Source of the DNA: Pelagomonas calceolata
Taxonomy: Eukaryota; Sar; Pelagophyceae; Pelagomonadales; Pelagomonadaceae
Direction of reading: 5' to 3'
Length of the DNA: 64,000 nt
Assembly: GCA_918797485.1 (NCBI GenBank)
Contig: CAKKNE010000005.1
Coordinates: 4,650,001-4,714,000 of the forward strand
Both the position numbers and the translations under genes were made by a program. Positions 17,061 to 25,404 of the stretch are shown here, piece after piece. Position 1 is the stretch's first letter. Each line of letters begins with the position of its first letter. The notes below the pieces were generated by a model, which saw only the letters and a list, made by a program, of their open reading frames with translations, had not been told where the DNA came from and made no database searches.

Positions 17061-18170
17061 ATGCCCAGAACTCGCCCGGGCTTGCAGGACAACGCAAATT
17101 CCACGCCTGCAAATAAACGAGCATCGTCGATGCCCCGCCGCCGCAACACGCCCGGCGGCCCCGCCGCGTTTGCGGCCTACGCGAACGGCCCGGGCGCCGC
17201 GCCGCCGCCGCCGCCGCGGCCGTCCAAGGCCAAGGCCGCCGCCGCGTATGCCTTCCGCTTCGTCAAATCGCCGGACAACTGGTGGCTCCTGCTCCTGCTC
17301 GCGTCCGCGGCGCTCTACGCGCAACTGTTGGACGCGGCCCTCGCCCCGAAGGCGCTGGAGGGCTTCGCCGTCACCGGGGACGCGAAATTCTACCGCGACG
17401 TCGTCGCGCGGCACGCCAAGGCGCGCGTCCTCGTCGACGGCCTCGGCCCGCTGGCGTCGCCGGTCTGGCGCGCGCACGACGACGCGAACGACCTGCTCTT
17501 CGCCGAGGCGCCGGCGCAGCGCGTCTGGCGCCACGAGGACGGCACGGGGCTCGTGCGCGTCGGCGCGAGCGTGTTCCTCGACGCGACGGGCCCGCTCGCC
17601 TGCGTCGCGACGGCCGAGCTCGACGCGCTCGTGCTCTGCGGCGACCAGAACGTAGTGACCGTGGCGGACGACGGGGCGCGAGAAACGCTCTGGGCCGGCG
17701 CGGCGACGGCTATTTCGCGCGGCGCGACGCACGTTGCGGGCGAGCGGAACGGCACGTTCGTCGTCGAGTTCCGCAACGGGACGGCCGTCGCGGCGCTGGC
17801 AGCGGCGCCCCTGGCTCTCGCGTTCTCGCCCGACGCCAAGACGCTCTACGTCCGCACCGTCGATGCCGTCCTCGCGCTCGCTTGTGCCGACTCTTGCGCA
17901 GAGGCACGCGTCTTCCACGAGGCTGACCTTGGTGAAGGCGCGGGCCTCGCCGTCGACGGCGCCGGGCGCGTCTACGCGACGACAGAGAATGGTGTTGCGG
18001 TCCTGGCGGCGCCCGAAGGCGCGCTCCTCGGCACGCTCGAGGTTGACGACACCCCAACGGGCCTGGCGTTAGCGACGGACGCTCACCTCTACGTGACGAC
18101 CGCGGGCGGGCGGCTGCTGCGGGTTCCGGTGCGGCGGGGGGTGCGGCCGGCGGACGTCGTGGCGAGTTAA
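17061..18170 (+). CDS. SMP-30/gluconolactonase-like beta-propeller, membrane-anchored
   Basis: 369 residues from the ATG at 17061; an in-frame ATG at 17130 would remove 23. The N-terminus is Pro/Ala-rich and basic, followed by one hydrophobic helix (WWLLLLLASAALYAQLL, about 74-90), giving a type II membrane topology. The rest has repeated short strands of a six-bladed propeller: LLFAEAPAQRVWRHEDGTGLVRVG, ALVLCGDQNVVTV, PLALAFSPDAKTLYV, GLAVDGAGRVYATTENGVAVL and GLALATDAHLYVTTAGGRLLRV. This resembles the gluconolactonase/strictosidine-synthase-like superfamily of calcium-dependent lactonases. Substrate unknown; catalytic metal ligands could not be assigned with certainty. Confidence 0.72.
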   Translation: MPRTRPGLQDNANSTPANKRASSMPRRRNTPGGPAAFAAYANGPGAAPPPPPRPSKAKAAAAYAFRFVKSPDNWWLLLLLASAALYAQLLDAALAPKALEGFAVTGDAKFYRDVVARHAKARVLVDGLGPLASPVWRAHDDANDLLFAEAPAQRVWRHEDGTGLVRVGASVFLDATGPLACVATAELDALVLCGDQNVVTVADDGARETLWAGAATAISRGATHVAGERNGTFVVEFRNGTAVAALAAAPLALAFSPDAKTLYVRTVDAVLALACADSCAEARVFHEADLGEGAGLAVDGAGRVYATTENGVAVLAAPEGALLGTLEVDDTPTGLALATDAHLYVTTAGGRLLRVPVRRGVRPADVVAS

Positions 18171-18201
18171 TAGTGTGTTCTACCTACCTTACTAAATACC
18201 C

Positions 18202-21069
18202 TTATCCCGCGAGCTTCTCGAGGAGCTCGTCGGCGCACCGCTGGCGGTTGTAGAGCGTGTGGCCGTGGAGCCCCTCGCGGCCCGACAGCATCATCGCAAG
18301 GCACAGCTGGAGCTCGCAGACGTGGTGCGTTTCGCGGTCGGTCTTCAGGATGATATTCACCATCACGTCCCGCCACTTCGACGGTGGTGGATGGTTGTGG
18401 CGGTCCTTGACGCGGACGACCGAAATGTCTTTTGCCCGGGCGAGGGATTCTAGGAGATACGTCAAGTCCCCGAGCGTGTCACAGACGAGCATGTCGCGAT
18501 TGACGTCGCAGACCTTCGACGTGTCGTCCGGCGCTTCGGGCTTCAGAGCACATTTTTCGACGATGCGCGCGGCGCCCTTGGGCGGAGGTTTCTTGCGGCT
18601 GACGTTGCTGCCAGCGGCAACCGTGAGTCTTTCAACGAACTTGTCAAACTCTGGCGCCACGTCAAGCGCGTCCGCCAGCAGCGCCGGCGCCGACGCGGCG
18701 CGCTCCAGCGGCGGCGCAGACGAGGCACCCAGCGCCGGCGCCGACTCCGCGCGCTGTAAGCACGTGCCAGACGCGCCGGCCCGGAGAGTCTCTATGGCCT
18801 TGTCGTAGGCGTCTTTTGCCTGCTTGCCCGCCGATTCCAGCGCAGTGTCGTAGATGCTGATGTAAATCTTACTAAAGAAATCCGTCGCCTGGTCGCTGAC
18901 GGCACGCAGGCGTGCCTCCACGCGCTTCGGGTCGCCCGCGAGTTCCTTCTTGATCGCCTCATGGATGCGGCTTTGCAGGAACTTGCATTCGGCCTCGAGT
19001 CGTGCGGCCTCGAGTCGTGCGCGCGTCACGTTCGAGGCTTCGAACTTCGAGCGCTCTTCCGCGTGCAGGCGCTGCGCGCGGTTGGCGAAATAGTAATCAC
19101 CCTTGAGCTCGTCGCGTCCCGCGAACTCGACAAATTCCTTGAGAGGCCCCGGGGGCATTTCCATGCTCTTCTTGGCCTTCTTCTTGCTTGCAAAGTCCGC
19201 GATGATTTGTCGGGCCCTTGCGATGTCTACGTCTTGTCGATCTGCGCCGAGTTCATCCAGCAGCTCGTCGATGCAACCTTCCGTTTTGAGCAGCCACGGG
19301 GGCCATTTTTTGTTTGAGAGGTCTTTTACCGTTACGGCATTACCATCGATCAGGTCCTTCAACTGTTTCATCTTTTTATCCTTCTGTTTCGTTATTTGCT
19401 CCGGCGTCATCGCGTGGACCTTCATTGCGTGGACCTTCCTAGCGAGAGGCCGACGCCATCGGTAGGCTATGGCGGCGGCGCAACACAAAACTAAGGATAT
19501 CACGATGATTGCGACGAGCATTTCCACGCTCGGGCCGGCATCCTTGGAGGTCTTACACTCTTTTAGGATCCAGCAATGAGGTCCGGGTGCCGGTTCCGGA
19601 GGGATCTCGAACACGTAGGCCGAGCCCGCGCCGTCTCGCCGGGTCCCGACCACGACGGTGGTGCCGGCAATCGCCACGGAGATGCCGGCTATATTCGAGT
19701 ACGCTGCTGCGTCGGCTGGCATCAGCTTGGCGATTTGGTTGTACGTAACGACTTCTGGAGACACATAATAAGCGTAGCAGTCTCTCCAAGTCGTGTACGT
19801 GCTGCTTTCGGTCGTGCGAAAGACGTAGACCGCGCCACCGGTGCCAGCGTTGTAGGCTCCGACCACGATAGTGCTGCCGTCGACTGCCACGGACCAGCCG
19901 AAGTGGTCGCCCGCAGCGGCGTCGGTGGCCGTCAGCTTGGCGACTTGGTCGAATTTATAAAACCATGAGTGAGCGCAGAGAGGGGGATCTAGGCGTGGGC
20001 CGAAGTACGTGAGAAAAACGTAGGCCGAGCCCGATTCGTTGTCGTCCCCGGGGGCCCCAACCACGACGGTGTTGCCGTCGATAGCCACGGACCAACCAAA
20101 CCGATCCCCCTCGACGGAATCATCTGCCGTCAGTTTTTCCCACCCCCATTGACTGTAGACGTAGGCAGCTTCGGAAAAGCCCCCGACCACGATCACGGGT
20201 TGCGTGAACTCGGTGGTAGTTAAAACATAGTTCCCACCTGGGTCGTAAGTACCGCCGGTATAAGAGTCAGCGTACTCGAATATCGCCACGGAGTAGCCGA
20301 AGGCGTCGCCCGCCGAGAAAGTGTCGTCAGTGTACGGGTCCCCGGTATTTTGGGACCCCGGTGGCAAGGACGCCGGCACCGAGCCCAAATTGTCCACGTA
20401 GTCCTCGGTGCTTCCATAACCAAGGTCGGGTCTAGTACCTGGCGACCACGTGGCGCCATCGTCACTCGTCTGGTATAGGTAGACAAGTCCCATATCAGCT
20501 CGGGTAATGAGATTTGCCATATCATCCCAGACCGACACGTCCTTGCCGTAGGCTCCGACCGCAACGGTGCCTTGCTTGATCGCCACGGACCAGCCGAAGA
20601 GGTCGTTCGCCGCCGGCGTGGCAGGCCATAGGTTCGCCGCGGCGTCGGCGGCCGTCCGCTTGGCCACCAGCCCATACGTAAGGCCGTCGGTCGTGCGGAA
20701 GACGTAGGCCGAGCCACCAGGGTCGTCGTAGGGAGACCCGACCACGACTGTATCGCCGTCAATCGCCACAGCGATGCCGAACTGGCCGTGCGCCGCAACG
20801 GCCGTCAGCTTGGTCACCTGGGCAAACGTTGCGCCGCCGTCGTCCGTACGGAATATGTAGACAGAGCCCGGCGTCGCCGGTACGGTGTTGTTGCCTGGCA
20901 CCCCGATCACGACGGTGTCACCGTCGATGGCCACGGACCAGCCGAAGTCGCTCGCGGCGTCGCTAGCCACGAGCTCTGCGATCTGGCGATACTGAAGAGG
21001 TGCGCTGTCCGGGGCGGCGGGCGATAGCAGATGCAGCCCGACAATCCAGAACAAATACCCCTGCATCAT
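18202..21069 (-). CDS. Single-pass receptor-like protein: seven FG-GAP repeats outside, RelA/SpoT-like domain inside
   Basis: 955 residues from the ATG at 21067-21069; a longer frame starts with GTG. Signal peptide (MMQGYLFWIVGLHLLSPAAP). Then seven FG-GAP-type repeats of the form FGWSVAIDGDTVVVGxPxxxxxGSAYVF (about 35-510), enough for one integrin-alpha-like propeller. TM helix at about 531-551 (VAIIVISLVLCCAAAIAYRW), then a basic/coiled region, SAPAL repeats, and a last 105 residues containing MLVCDTLGDLTYLLESL, VVRVKDRHNHPPPSKWRDVMVNI and HHVCELQLCLAMML. Those match the order of the RelA/SpoT-type synthetase fold (KD-x-GYR, then E-x-Q-L). Enzyme activity is unproven and the domain may be a non-catalytic relative. 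Confidence 0.8.
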   Translation of the reverse strand: MMQGYLFWIVGLHLLSPAAPDSAPLQYRQIAELVASDAASDFGWSVAIDGDTVVIGVPGNNTVPATPGSVYIFRTDDGGATFAQVTKLTAVAAHGQFGIAVAIDGDTVVVGSPYDDPGGSAYVFRTTDGLTYGLVAKRTAADAAANLWPATPAANDLFGWSVAIKQGTVAVGAYGKDVSVWDDMANLITRADMGLVYLYQTSDDGATWSPGTRPDLGYGSTEDYVDNLGSVPASLPPGSQNTGDPYTDDTFSAGDAFGYSVAIFEYADSYTGGTYDPGGNYVLTTTEFTQPVIVVGGFSEAAYVYSQWGWEKLTADDSVEGDRFGWSVAIDGNTVVVGAPGDDNESGSAYVFLTYFGPRLDPPLCAHSWFYKFDQVAKLTATDAAAGDHFGWSVAVDGSTIVVGAYNAGTGGAVYVFRTTESSTYTTWRDCYAYYVSPEVVTYNQIAKLMPADAAAYSNIAGISVAIAGTTVVVGTRRDGAGSAYVFEIPPEPAPGPHCWILKECKTSKDAGPSVEMLVAIIVISLVLCCAAAIAYRWRRPLARKVHAMKVHAMTPEQITKQKDKKMKQLKDLIDGNAVTVKDLSNKKWPPWLLKTEGCIDELLDELGADRQDVDIARARQIIADFASKKKAKKSMEMPPGPLKEFVEFAGRDELKGDYYFANRAQRLHAEERSKFEASNVTRARLEAARLEAECKFLQSRIHEAIKKELAGDPKRVEARLRAVSDQATDFFSKIYISIYDTALESAGKQAKDAYDKAIETLRAGASGTCLQRAESAPALGASSAPPLERAASAPALLADALDVAPEFDKFVERLTVAAGSNVSRKKPPPKGAARIVEKCALKPEAPDDTSKVCDVNRDMLVCDTLGDLTYLLESLARAKDISVVRVKDRHNHPPPSKWRDVMVNIILKTDRETHHVCELQLCLAMMLSGREGLHGHTLYNRQRCADELLEKLAG

Positions 21070-21205
21070 CGTGACAGCAGGAGCCCAGGGGCAGCCTGTA
21101 GGTCGTGCGATCCGATTAACGCAGCGTAGCGCCGACGCTCCAGAACAAATCAGAAGCCCAGGGGCAGCCACAGACCGCAGATCTGTAACGCCGAATCCAA
21201 ATAAT

Positions 21206-21231
21206 GCTAGCGGTAAGACACACTAGGAAGC
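21206..21231 (+). promoter_or_regulatory. Conserved intergenic motif, copy 4
   Basis: GCTAGCGG followed by TAAGACACACTAG and GAAGC. It lies 137 nt from the FG-GAP gene ATG and 184 nt from the SMG7-like ATG. The rest of 21070-21414 holds a short direct repeat (AGAACAAAT with CCCAGGGGCAGCC) shared with the first codons of the FG-GAP gene, and nothing else. Confidence 0.5.
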
Positions 21232-21414
21232 TATTATCTCGATGAAGCGCGTGGCCAGCAATATTCCTGGCGTAACTCAACGGCAATATTATCTCTGCGG
21301 CCCCTTCCAGGGCTTCTGCGCGAGCTCATTCGAACGCTGGGCCCAGATTTGCCGAGTTTGGAGCCGCTGCAGCCTTAGACCCAAAATGACAGTCGAGCGC
21401 GACGCGTCGAAGCC

Positions 21415-22101
21415 ATGACGCGCACGCTCCAGCATCAACTCGCGGAAGCGGACGCCGCCGCGCTGGAACGGACCATGGCTTCGGGCGGCACGACGGTCGA
21501 CGTCGACACGCTCGATCGAGCGCTTTGGAAAGCGCTGAAACCGGCGCGCGCGCTGACCGGCCGGACACCGCGGCGTCATCGCCGCATGGCGACGCGTTCG
21601 CGCGCGCGGGCCGCCGACGTGTACGAAGAGCTGCTCGCGAAGTCGGAGGCACGCGACAACGCGGCGTCGAAGCGCGGCCGCTACCGCTGCTTGCTGCGCC
21701 TCGGGGACCTGCGGCGCTACGGCGGCGACGCGAAACGCGCCACGGCCTGGTACGAGCGCGCGCGGCGGGCGGAACCGGGTCGTGGAGAAGCAGAGAACGG
21801 TCTCGGGGCGGTCGCACAGGCCACTGGTCGGCCCGTGACGGCGGCATACCTGTACTGGCGGGGATCTCGTGCGGCGCGGCCGTTCAGACCGGCAGCGCGC
21901 AATTTCAAGGCCATGCTCGAGATTCTGCGGGGCCGCGCCGAAGACGACGAGGCCGCCTCTATCATCGTCCTGGCGTTTGATGGGGACGCGGCGGCGGCGT
22001 CTGCGCGCCTCGCAGACCTCCGGGCCCGGAAGGCGCTTAGCGCGTCGCGGTTGGCGGAGTGCGAGGCGCTGCTGGAGCATGCTGCAAGGCGCGTGCAGTA
22101 G
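21415..22101 (+). CDS. EST1/SMG7-like TPR protein (short)
   Basis: 228 residues, ATG at 21415. The central segment (about 85-175) matches the 14-3-3-like/TPR core of the EST1/SMG5-7 family: RCLLRLGDLRRYGGDAKRATAWYERARRAEPGRGEAENGLGAVAQATGRPVTAAYLYWRGSRAARPFRPAARNF follows the family pattern 'hhhLGDLxRY ... A..YY..A..L.P..G...N.LA ... YY..RSL....PF..A..N'. Those proteins recognise phosphorylated UPF1 in nonsense-mediated decay, or act at telomeres. This one lacks the usual long C-terminal half, so it is either a minimal family member or a relative with another role. Single exon. Confidence 0.65.
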   Translation: MTRTLQHQLAEADAAALERTMASGGTTVDVDTLDRALWKALKPARALTGRTPRRHRRMATRSRARAADVYEELLAKSEARDNAASKRGRYRCLLRLGDLRRYGGDAKRATAWYERARRAEPGRGEAENGLGAVAQATGRPVTAAYLYWRGSRAARPFRPAARNFKAMLEILRGRAEDDEAASIIVLAFDGDAAAASARLADLRARKALSASRLAECEALLEHAARRVQ

Positions 22102-22147
22102 TTGTTTGTCTAACTTGTTATTAACGTACGGACGACGAGCGGGCGAG

Positions 22148-23050
22148 CTAGGCCTTTCGGCTACGAGTGTCGCGACGAGCGTTGCGGCGACGGAACACCT
22201 TCGTGAGGTAGTCGTGGCCGGCGAACTGGAGCGCCCAGAGCGGTCCCATGTAAGCCGAGCGTTGCGGTAGGCCGGTGTAAAACGTCCGAGGACCCTCGTC
22301 TCGCGCGATGGTAGCGATGCAGTCGCCGACGTTCTTGTAGGGTGGCAAACTAGACGCCGCCTGGGTCATCATGCGGGTCTTCACTACATCTACAGGTTGT
22401 GTCACGACACCCGCCACGAGGGCCGCGGTCACTCCTCGGCCCAGAGATTCGGCGGTGCTCTTGGCCTCACCGCGCCACGCAGACAAAGCGCCATACACCG
22501 TGAAGGTAACGACTACGAACGGCACATTGCGCGCGGCCGTCGGCAACGCGCCCACGAAAAAGCCTCTTGGGCCCTCCGTCCTCGCAATGTTTTTGACAGC
22601 GGCGAAAACGTTGGGGTAAATGCCGGCTACTAATCTTTGTTTCAGGACCTCTTGCGGCACAGTGACGGAGCACGACGCCAGCGCCGCACAAGCCGACGCC
22701 TGGACATCGACCAGCGTCGACGGCGTCTTCGGCTGCCGCCGGGCGATCGCTCGTCTTGCCCTACCTAGCACTGCGAATTGTATCGCGCCCACTGGAAACG
22801 CGAAGCAAGAGGTGAAAACGCAGCCATTCACCAGCGTCTTGGCGCCTAGTTCCGCCAGCGTCTTTGCGCCAGTTCTAGTTTGTGCTAGCGTCCGCAAGGC
22901 ATCAGCGGGGTACATCAATAGCTGCGCCGCGGCTCTGCTGGCGCCACCCGCGACGAGCGTTTGCGTCGTGGTCAGCGGTTGCTGCTTGTTTTTGCCACGC
23001 AGCGCGCTTGCCGTTGTTGCCGCGAGGCATAGTGTCCAGAGCGTCCGCAT
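22148..23050 (-). CDS. Mitochondrial-carrier-family protein, SAM-carrier-like, with secretory-type leader
   Basis: 300 residues from the ATG at 23048-23050. Three carrier repeats each show the PX[DE]XX[KR] motif: YPADALRT, VPQEVLKQ and QPVDVVKT, with six predicted helices. The pattern and short length resemble the S-adenosylmethionine carrier branch (SLC25A26/SAMC). The N-terminus MRTLWTLCLAATTASALRGK looks like a signal peptide with an ASA-type cleavage site. In algae with secondary plastids such leaders precede plastid transit peptides, so an inner plastid-envelope location is plausible; that is inference. Ends in a very basic tail. Head-to-head with the MFS gene. Confidence 0.8.
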   Translation of the reverse strand: MRTLWTLCLAATTASALRGKNKQQPLTTTQTLVAGGASRAAAQLLMYPADALRTLAQTRTGAKTLAELGAKTLVNGCVFTSCFAFPVGAIQFAVLGRARRAIARRQPKTPSTLVDVQASACAALASCSVTVPQEVLKQRLVAGIYPNVFAAVKNIARTEGPRGFFVGALPTAARNVPFVVVTFTVYGALSAWRGEAKSTAESLGRGVTAALVAGVVTQPVDVVKTRMMTQAASSLPPYKNVGDCIATIARDEGPRTFYTGLPQRSAYMGPLWALQFAGHDYLTKVFRRRNARRDTRSRKA

Positions 23051-23180
23051 CGTCACGCGGTTGCGGCTTGCAGTGTCAGGCTGCTGCAAGTGTTGGTAGA
23101 GGGTTTGCAAAACAGTGCAATTGCGATCGCTGATGCACGAGCGCACCGGTGATGCGCGTTTGTCGGGCCTGTGAGTGTTC

Positions 23181-23203
23181 CTAGTGTGTTACGTGCCGCT
23201 AGC
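23181..23203 (-). promoter_or_regulatory. Conserved intergenic motif, copy 5
   Basis: On the minus strand, GCTAGCGGCACG followed by TAACACACTAG. It lies 131 nt from the carrier ATG and 194 nt from the MFS ATG. The remaining gap also has a direct repeat CACATACTTG at 23339-23359 and no gene. Confidence 0.45.
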
Positions 23204-23396
23204 TCGCATCGTCACGACAACGCGAGCAATTCCCACGCTGCAAGGCATCAAAACTACGTGATAGCGCAAGTTCTTGCAAGCAGACGTGGACAAGCTACGT
23301 TTCCGAATCATCACAAGGCACCGATAGGGCCAGAGGCTGCACATACTTGCACATACTTGCACAGTGCACACATACAAGTAGCACGAAGCAAAAACA

Positions 23397-25278
23397 ATGC
23401 GCGCCGCCCTCGACCACTGCTGCGAGCAGCCTCCACACGAGCAATGGGTCCCGCTCTTCAAGATCCAGGTGTTTTTCTCCTGCGTCTCGTTTAGCATCAT
23501 CGTGCCGTCGCTGGCGAACTACTTGAGGCGCATGGGCGCCGAGGAGTGGGTGCTCGGCGTGGCCGTGGCCGTCTACTCGCTGGGCGAGATGGTCGGCAGC
23601 GCGGTCTTCGGGAAGCTCATGACGAAACGGTTGCGGGAGGCGCCGGCGACGGGGCCCCGGCGCTGTTTGTTGGAGACGATGGTCTTCGGCGTCGTGGGTT
23701 CGATCCTATATGTCGTCGCGGACGACGTCGGCCAGTCTCCTAATCTGCGGAATTGGGCGCCGTGGGTCGTCGTCTGTGTGGAAATCAAAATTTTACGGCA
23801 CGTTCGTCCAGAATCGCCGAGAAATGACTTAGTGAAGAATTATCGGGTGCACCCGCCACACTGGTTGATTTCCACACAGGTCGTCGTAGTTGGAAGATTT
23901 CTGGGAGGGATTTGGACGGGCGGCAAAATGGTCGTGGACTGTGTGGAAATCAAAATTTTACGGCGCGTTCGTGCTGAATCATCGCGTCGTCCTCCACGCC
24001 ATCGACGCGACGCCTGCTCGATGGCGTGGCGATGTCGGTTCCTCACCGCTCGACCGAGCCAGGACGGCCGCGTCATCGCCGAGAAATGACTTAGTGTTGA
24101 ATTCTCGGGTGCACCCGACACACTGGTTGATTTCCACACAGGTCGTGGAGCAGACGTACGTCGGCGTCGCCGCGCGCGAGGACCGCGTGACGCCGCTGAC
24201 GTCGGAGATTGGGGTCTATGCGGTTCTAGGGTTCGTCGCGGGCCCGTCGGTCGGTGCGCTCTTCGCTCCCCTCAACCTGGATTATGGCCGCTGGCGCGTC
24301 GACGAGTTCACGGCGCCGGGCTACTTCGTCGGTCTTTTATGCGTAGCGATGATGGTTGCCTGCTACCTTACTTTCAACCCGTCGGACGCTGTGTGGAAAT
24401 CAAAGACATCGAGCAGGCGTCGCGTCAATGGCTTGGAGGACGATGCGACGATTCAGCACGAACGCGCCGTAAAATTTTGATTTCCACACAGGTCGGACGG
24501 CTACGCCAAGCCCTTCCAGGGCCACAAATTGGAAAGACGCCTCTCCCACAGCCTCGCGTCGCCGTCCATCGGCGCGTCGCCGCGCACGAATGTCGTGAGG
24601 CGAACAACGCAGCGGCGGCCCGACGCCGTCGGATTGGCCGTGTGCCTCGGCGCCTTCTTTGCGCACTTCTACTCCTTCGCCATCCAGGAAACAATAACAA
24701 CACCCTTCGTGACGGCGCGCTACGGCTGGTCGCAGCGTAGGGTGGATACGCTCTTCGCCGGCGTGTCCGTGCTGTCTCTAGTTACGTCCGTGCTGGTCGC
24801 CGAGCTGTCGAACCGCTGGAGCGACTACGATTTGCTCGTGCTGTCGCTGGTTTTGGGGTTTGCGGGGTCGCTCGTATTGTTGGATCCGCCGCTCTGGCCG
24901 GCGCAGCTCGGCGAGGCGCGGTTCCTCGCGGGCTTCGCGTTGATCACGGTCGCGTTTCCCTTCGGGAGGAACGTGGCCCTCGCAACGTTCTCCAAGGTGC
25001 TGGGGCCCTGCGACCAGGGCGAGTGGATGGGTCTGATGTTTGTGGTGGGCGCGCTGCCGCGGTGTCTGGGGCCGTCGTGGTCGCTCTACGCGCTCCAGCT
25101 CGCGTGCGTCTTGTTCCCGCATCCGGCGCCGTGCCCGAAGGGCGGGCGGACGTGCCTCGAATTCGGCATCTCGGCGCTCATCTTCGGCGCGACGCTCGTG
25201 ACCGTGGGCCGCACGCGGCGGCGCCTGCGGCCCTACGACGCGGACGACGAGGGCGGCGAGCGCGTGGGGCTGGTTTGA
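23397..25278 (+). CDS. MFS transporter (MFSD8/CLN7-like) interrupted by three introners
   Basis: Inferred exons 23397-23765, 23880-23930, 24142-24380 and 24492-25278; 1446 nt, 481 residues. All three introns start at GTCG in an 8-bp target duplication and end at the CACACAG of the element. Splicing restores uninterrupted family sequence: APWVVVVGRFLGGIWTGGKM / VVEQTYVGVAAREDR / LTFNPSDGYAKPFQ. About 12 helices; VGRFLGGIWTGG is the MFS loop/helix motif and TSEIGVYAVLGFVAGPSVGALFAPL resembles the MFSD8/SPX-MFS group of endolysosomal carriers. Cargo unknown. ATG at 23397 in AAACAATGC. Without splicing the frame is broken, which supports these being real introns. Confidence 0.85.
23766..23879 (+). 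mobile_element. Introner 1 in MFS gene (internally deleted copy)
   Basis: Element 23774-23879 (106 nt) with perfect 15-bp ends, CTGTGTGGAAATCAA and its reverse complement. Flanked by the 8-bp duplication GTCGTCGT at 23766-23773 and 23880-23887. The intron runs from the GT of the first duplication to the AG of the element, 114 nt, so splicing exactly restores the pre-insertion sequence. Starting at the element's own GTGTGG instead would break the frame. It equals introner 2 minus its central half. Confidence 0.93.
23931..24141 (+). mobile_element. Introner 2 in MFS gene (full-length, about 203 nt)
   Basis: Element 23939-24141 with perfect 15-bp inverted ends and the duplication GTCGTGGA at 23931-23938 and 24142-24149. 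Intron 211 nt. Holds the core CACGCCATCGACGCGACG at about 23994-24011 and no coding capacity, so it is non-autonomous. Same orientation as introner 1. Confidence 0.93.
24381..24491 (+). mobile_element. Introner 3 in MFS gene (reverse orientation, shortened)
   Basis: Element 24389-24491 (103 nt), inserted backwards relative to introners 1 and 2: the GTAAAATTTTGATTTCCACACAG end now supplies the acceptor. Duplication GTCGGACG at 24381-24388 and 24492-24499. Intron 111 nt; splicing restores LTFNPSDGYAKPF. One half of the element is deleted. Confidence 0.92.
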
Positions 25279-25329
25279 CCATTTCTAGTAACGATTAGGT
25301 GTTGTGAAGTTACTATTTACAGACATTGT

Positions 25330-25360
25330 TGTCGCCCCCGAGCTAACACTCGGGGCGACA
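25330..25360. other. Hairpin between convergent genes
   Basis: Arms TGTCGCCCCCGAG and CTCGGGGCGACA pair around CTAACA with one bulged C. It lies between the stops of the MFS gene (25278) and the LRR gene (25405). It could act in 3'-end formation on either strand; that is inference. Confidence 0.5.
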
Positions 25361-25404
25361 GCGTAGCGCGGGGCGGGCGTGCGGTCTAAGCAAAGCAACA
25401 AGGA

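Noticed and set aside
23776-23879. Alternative reading in which the intron starts at GTGTGG inside the introner end
   Set aside because: It shifts the frame of the MFS protein, whereas the donor in the 8-bp duplication restores family sequence in all four fresh insertions.
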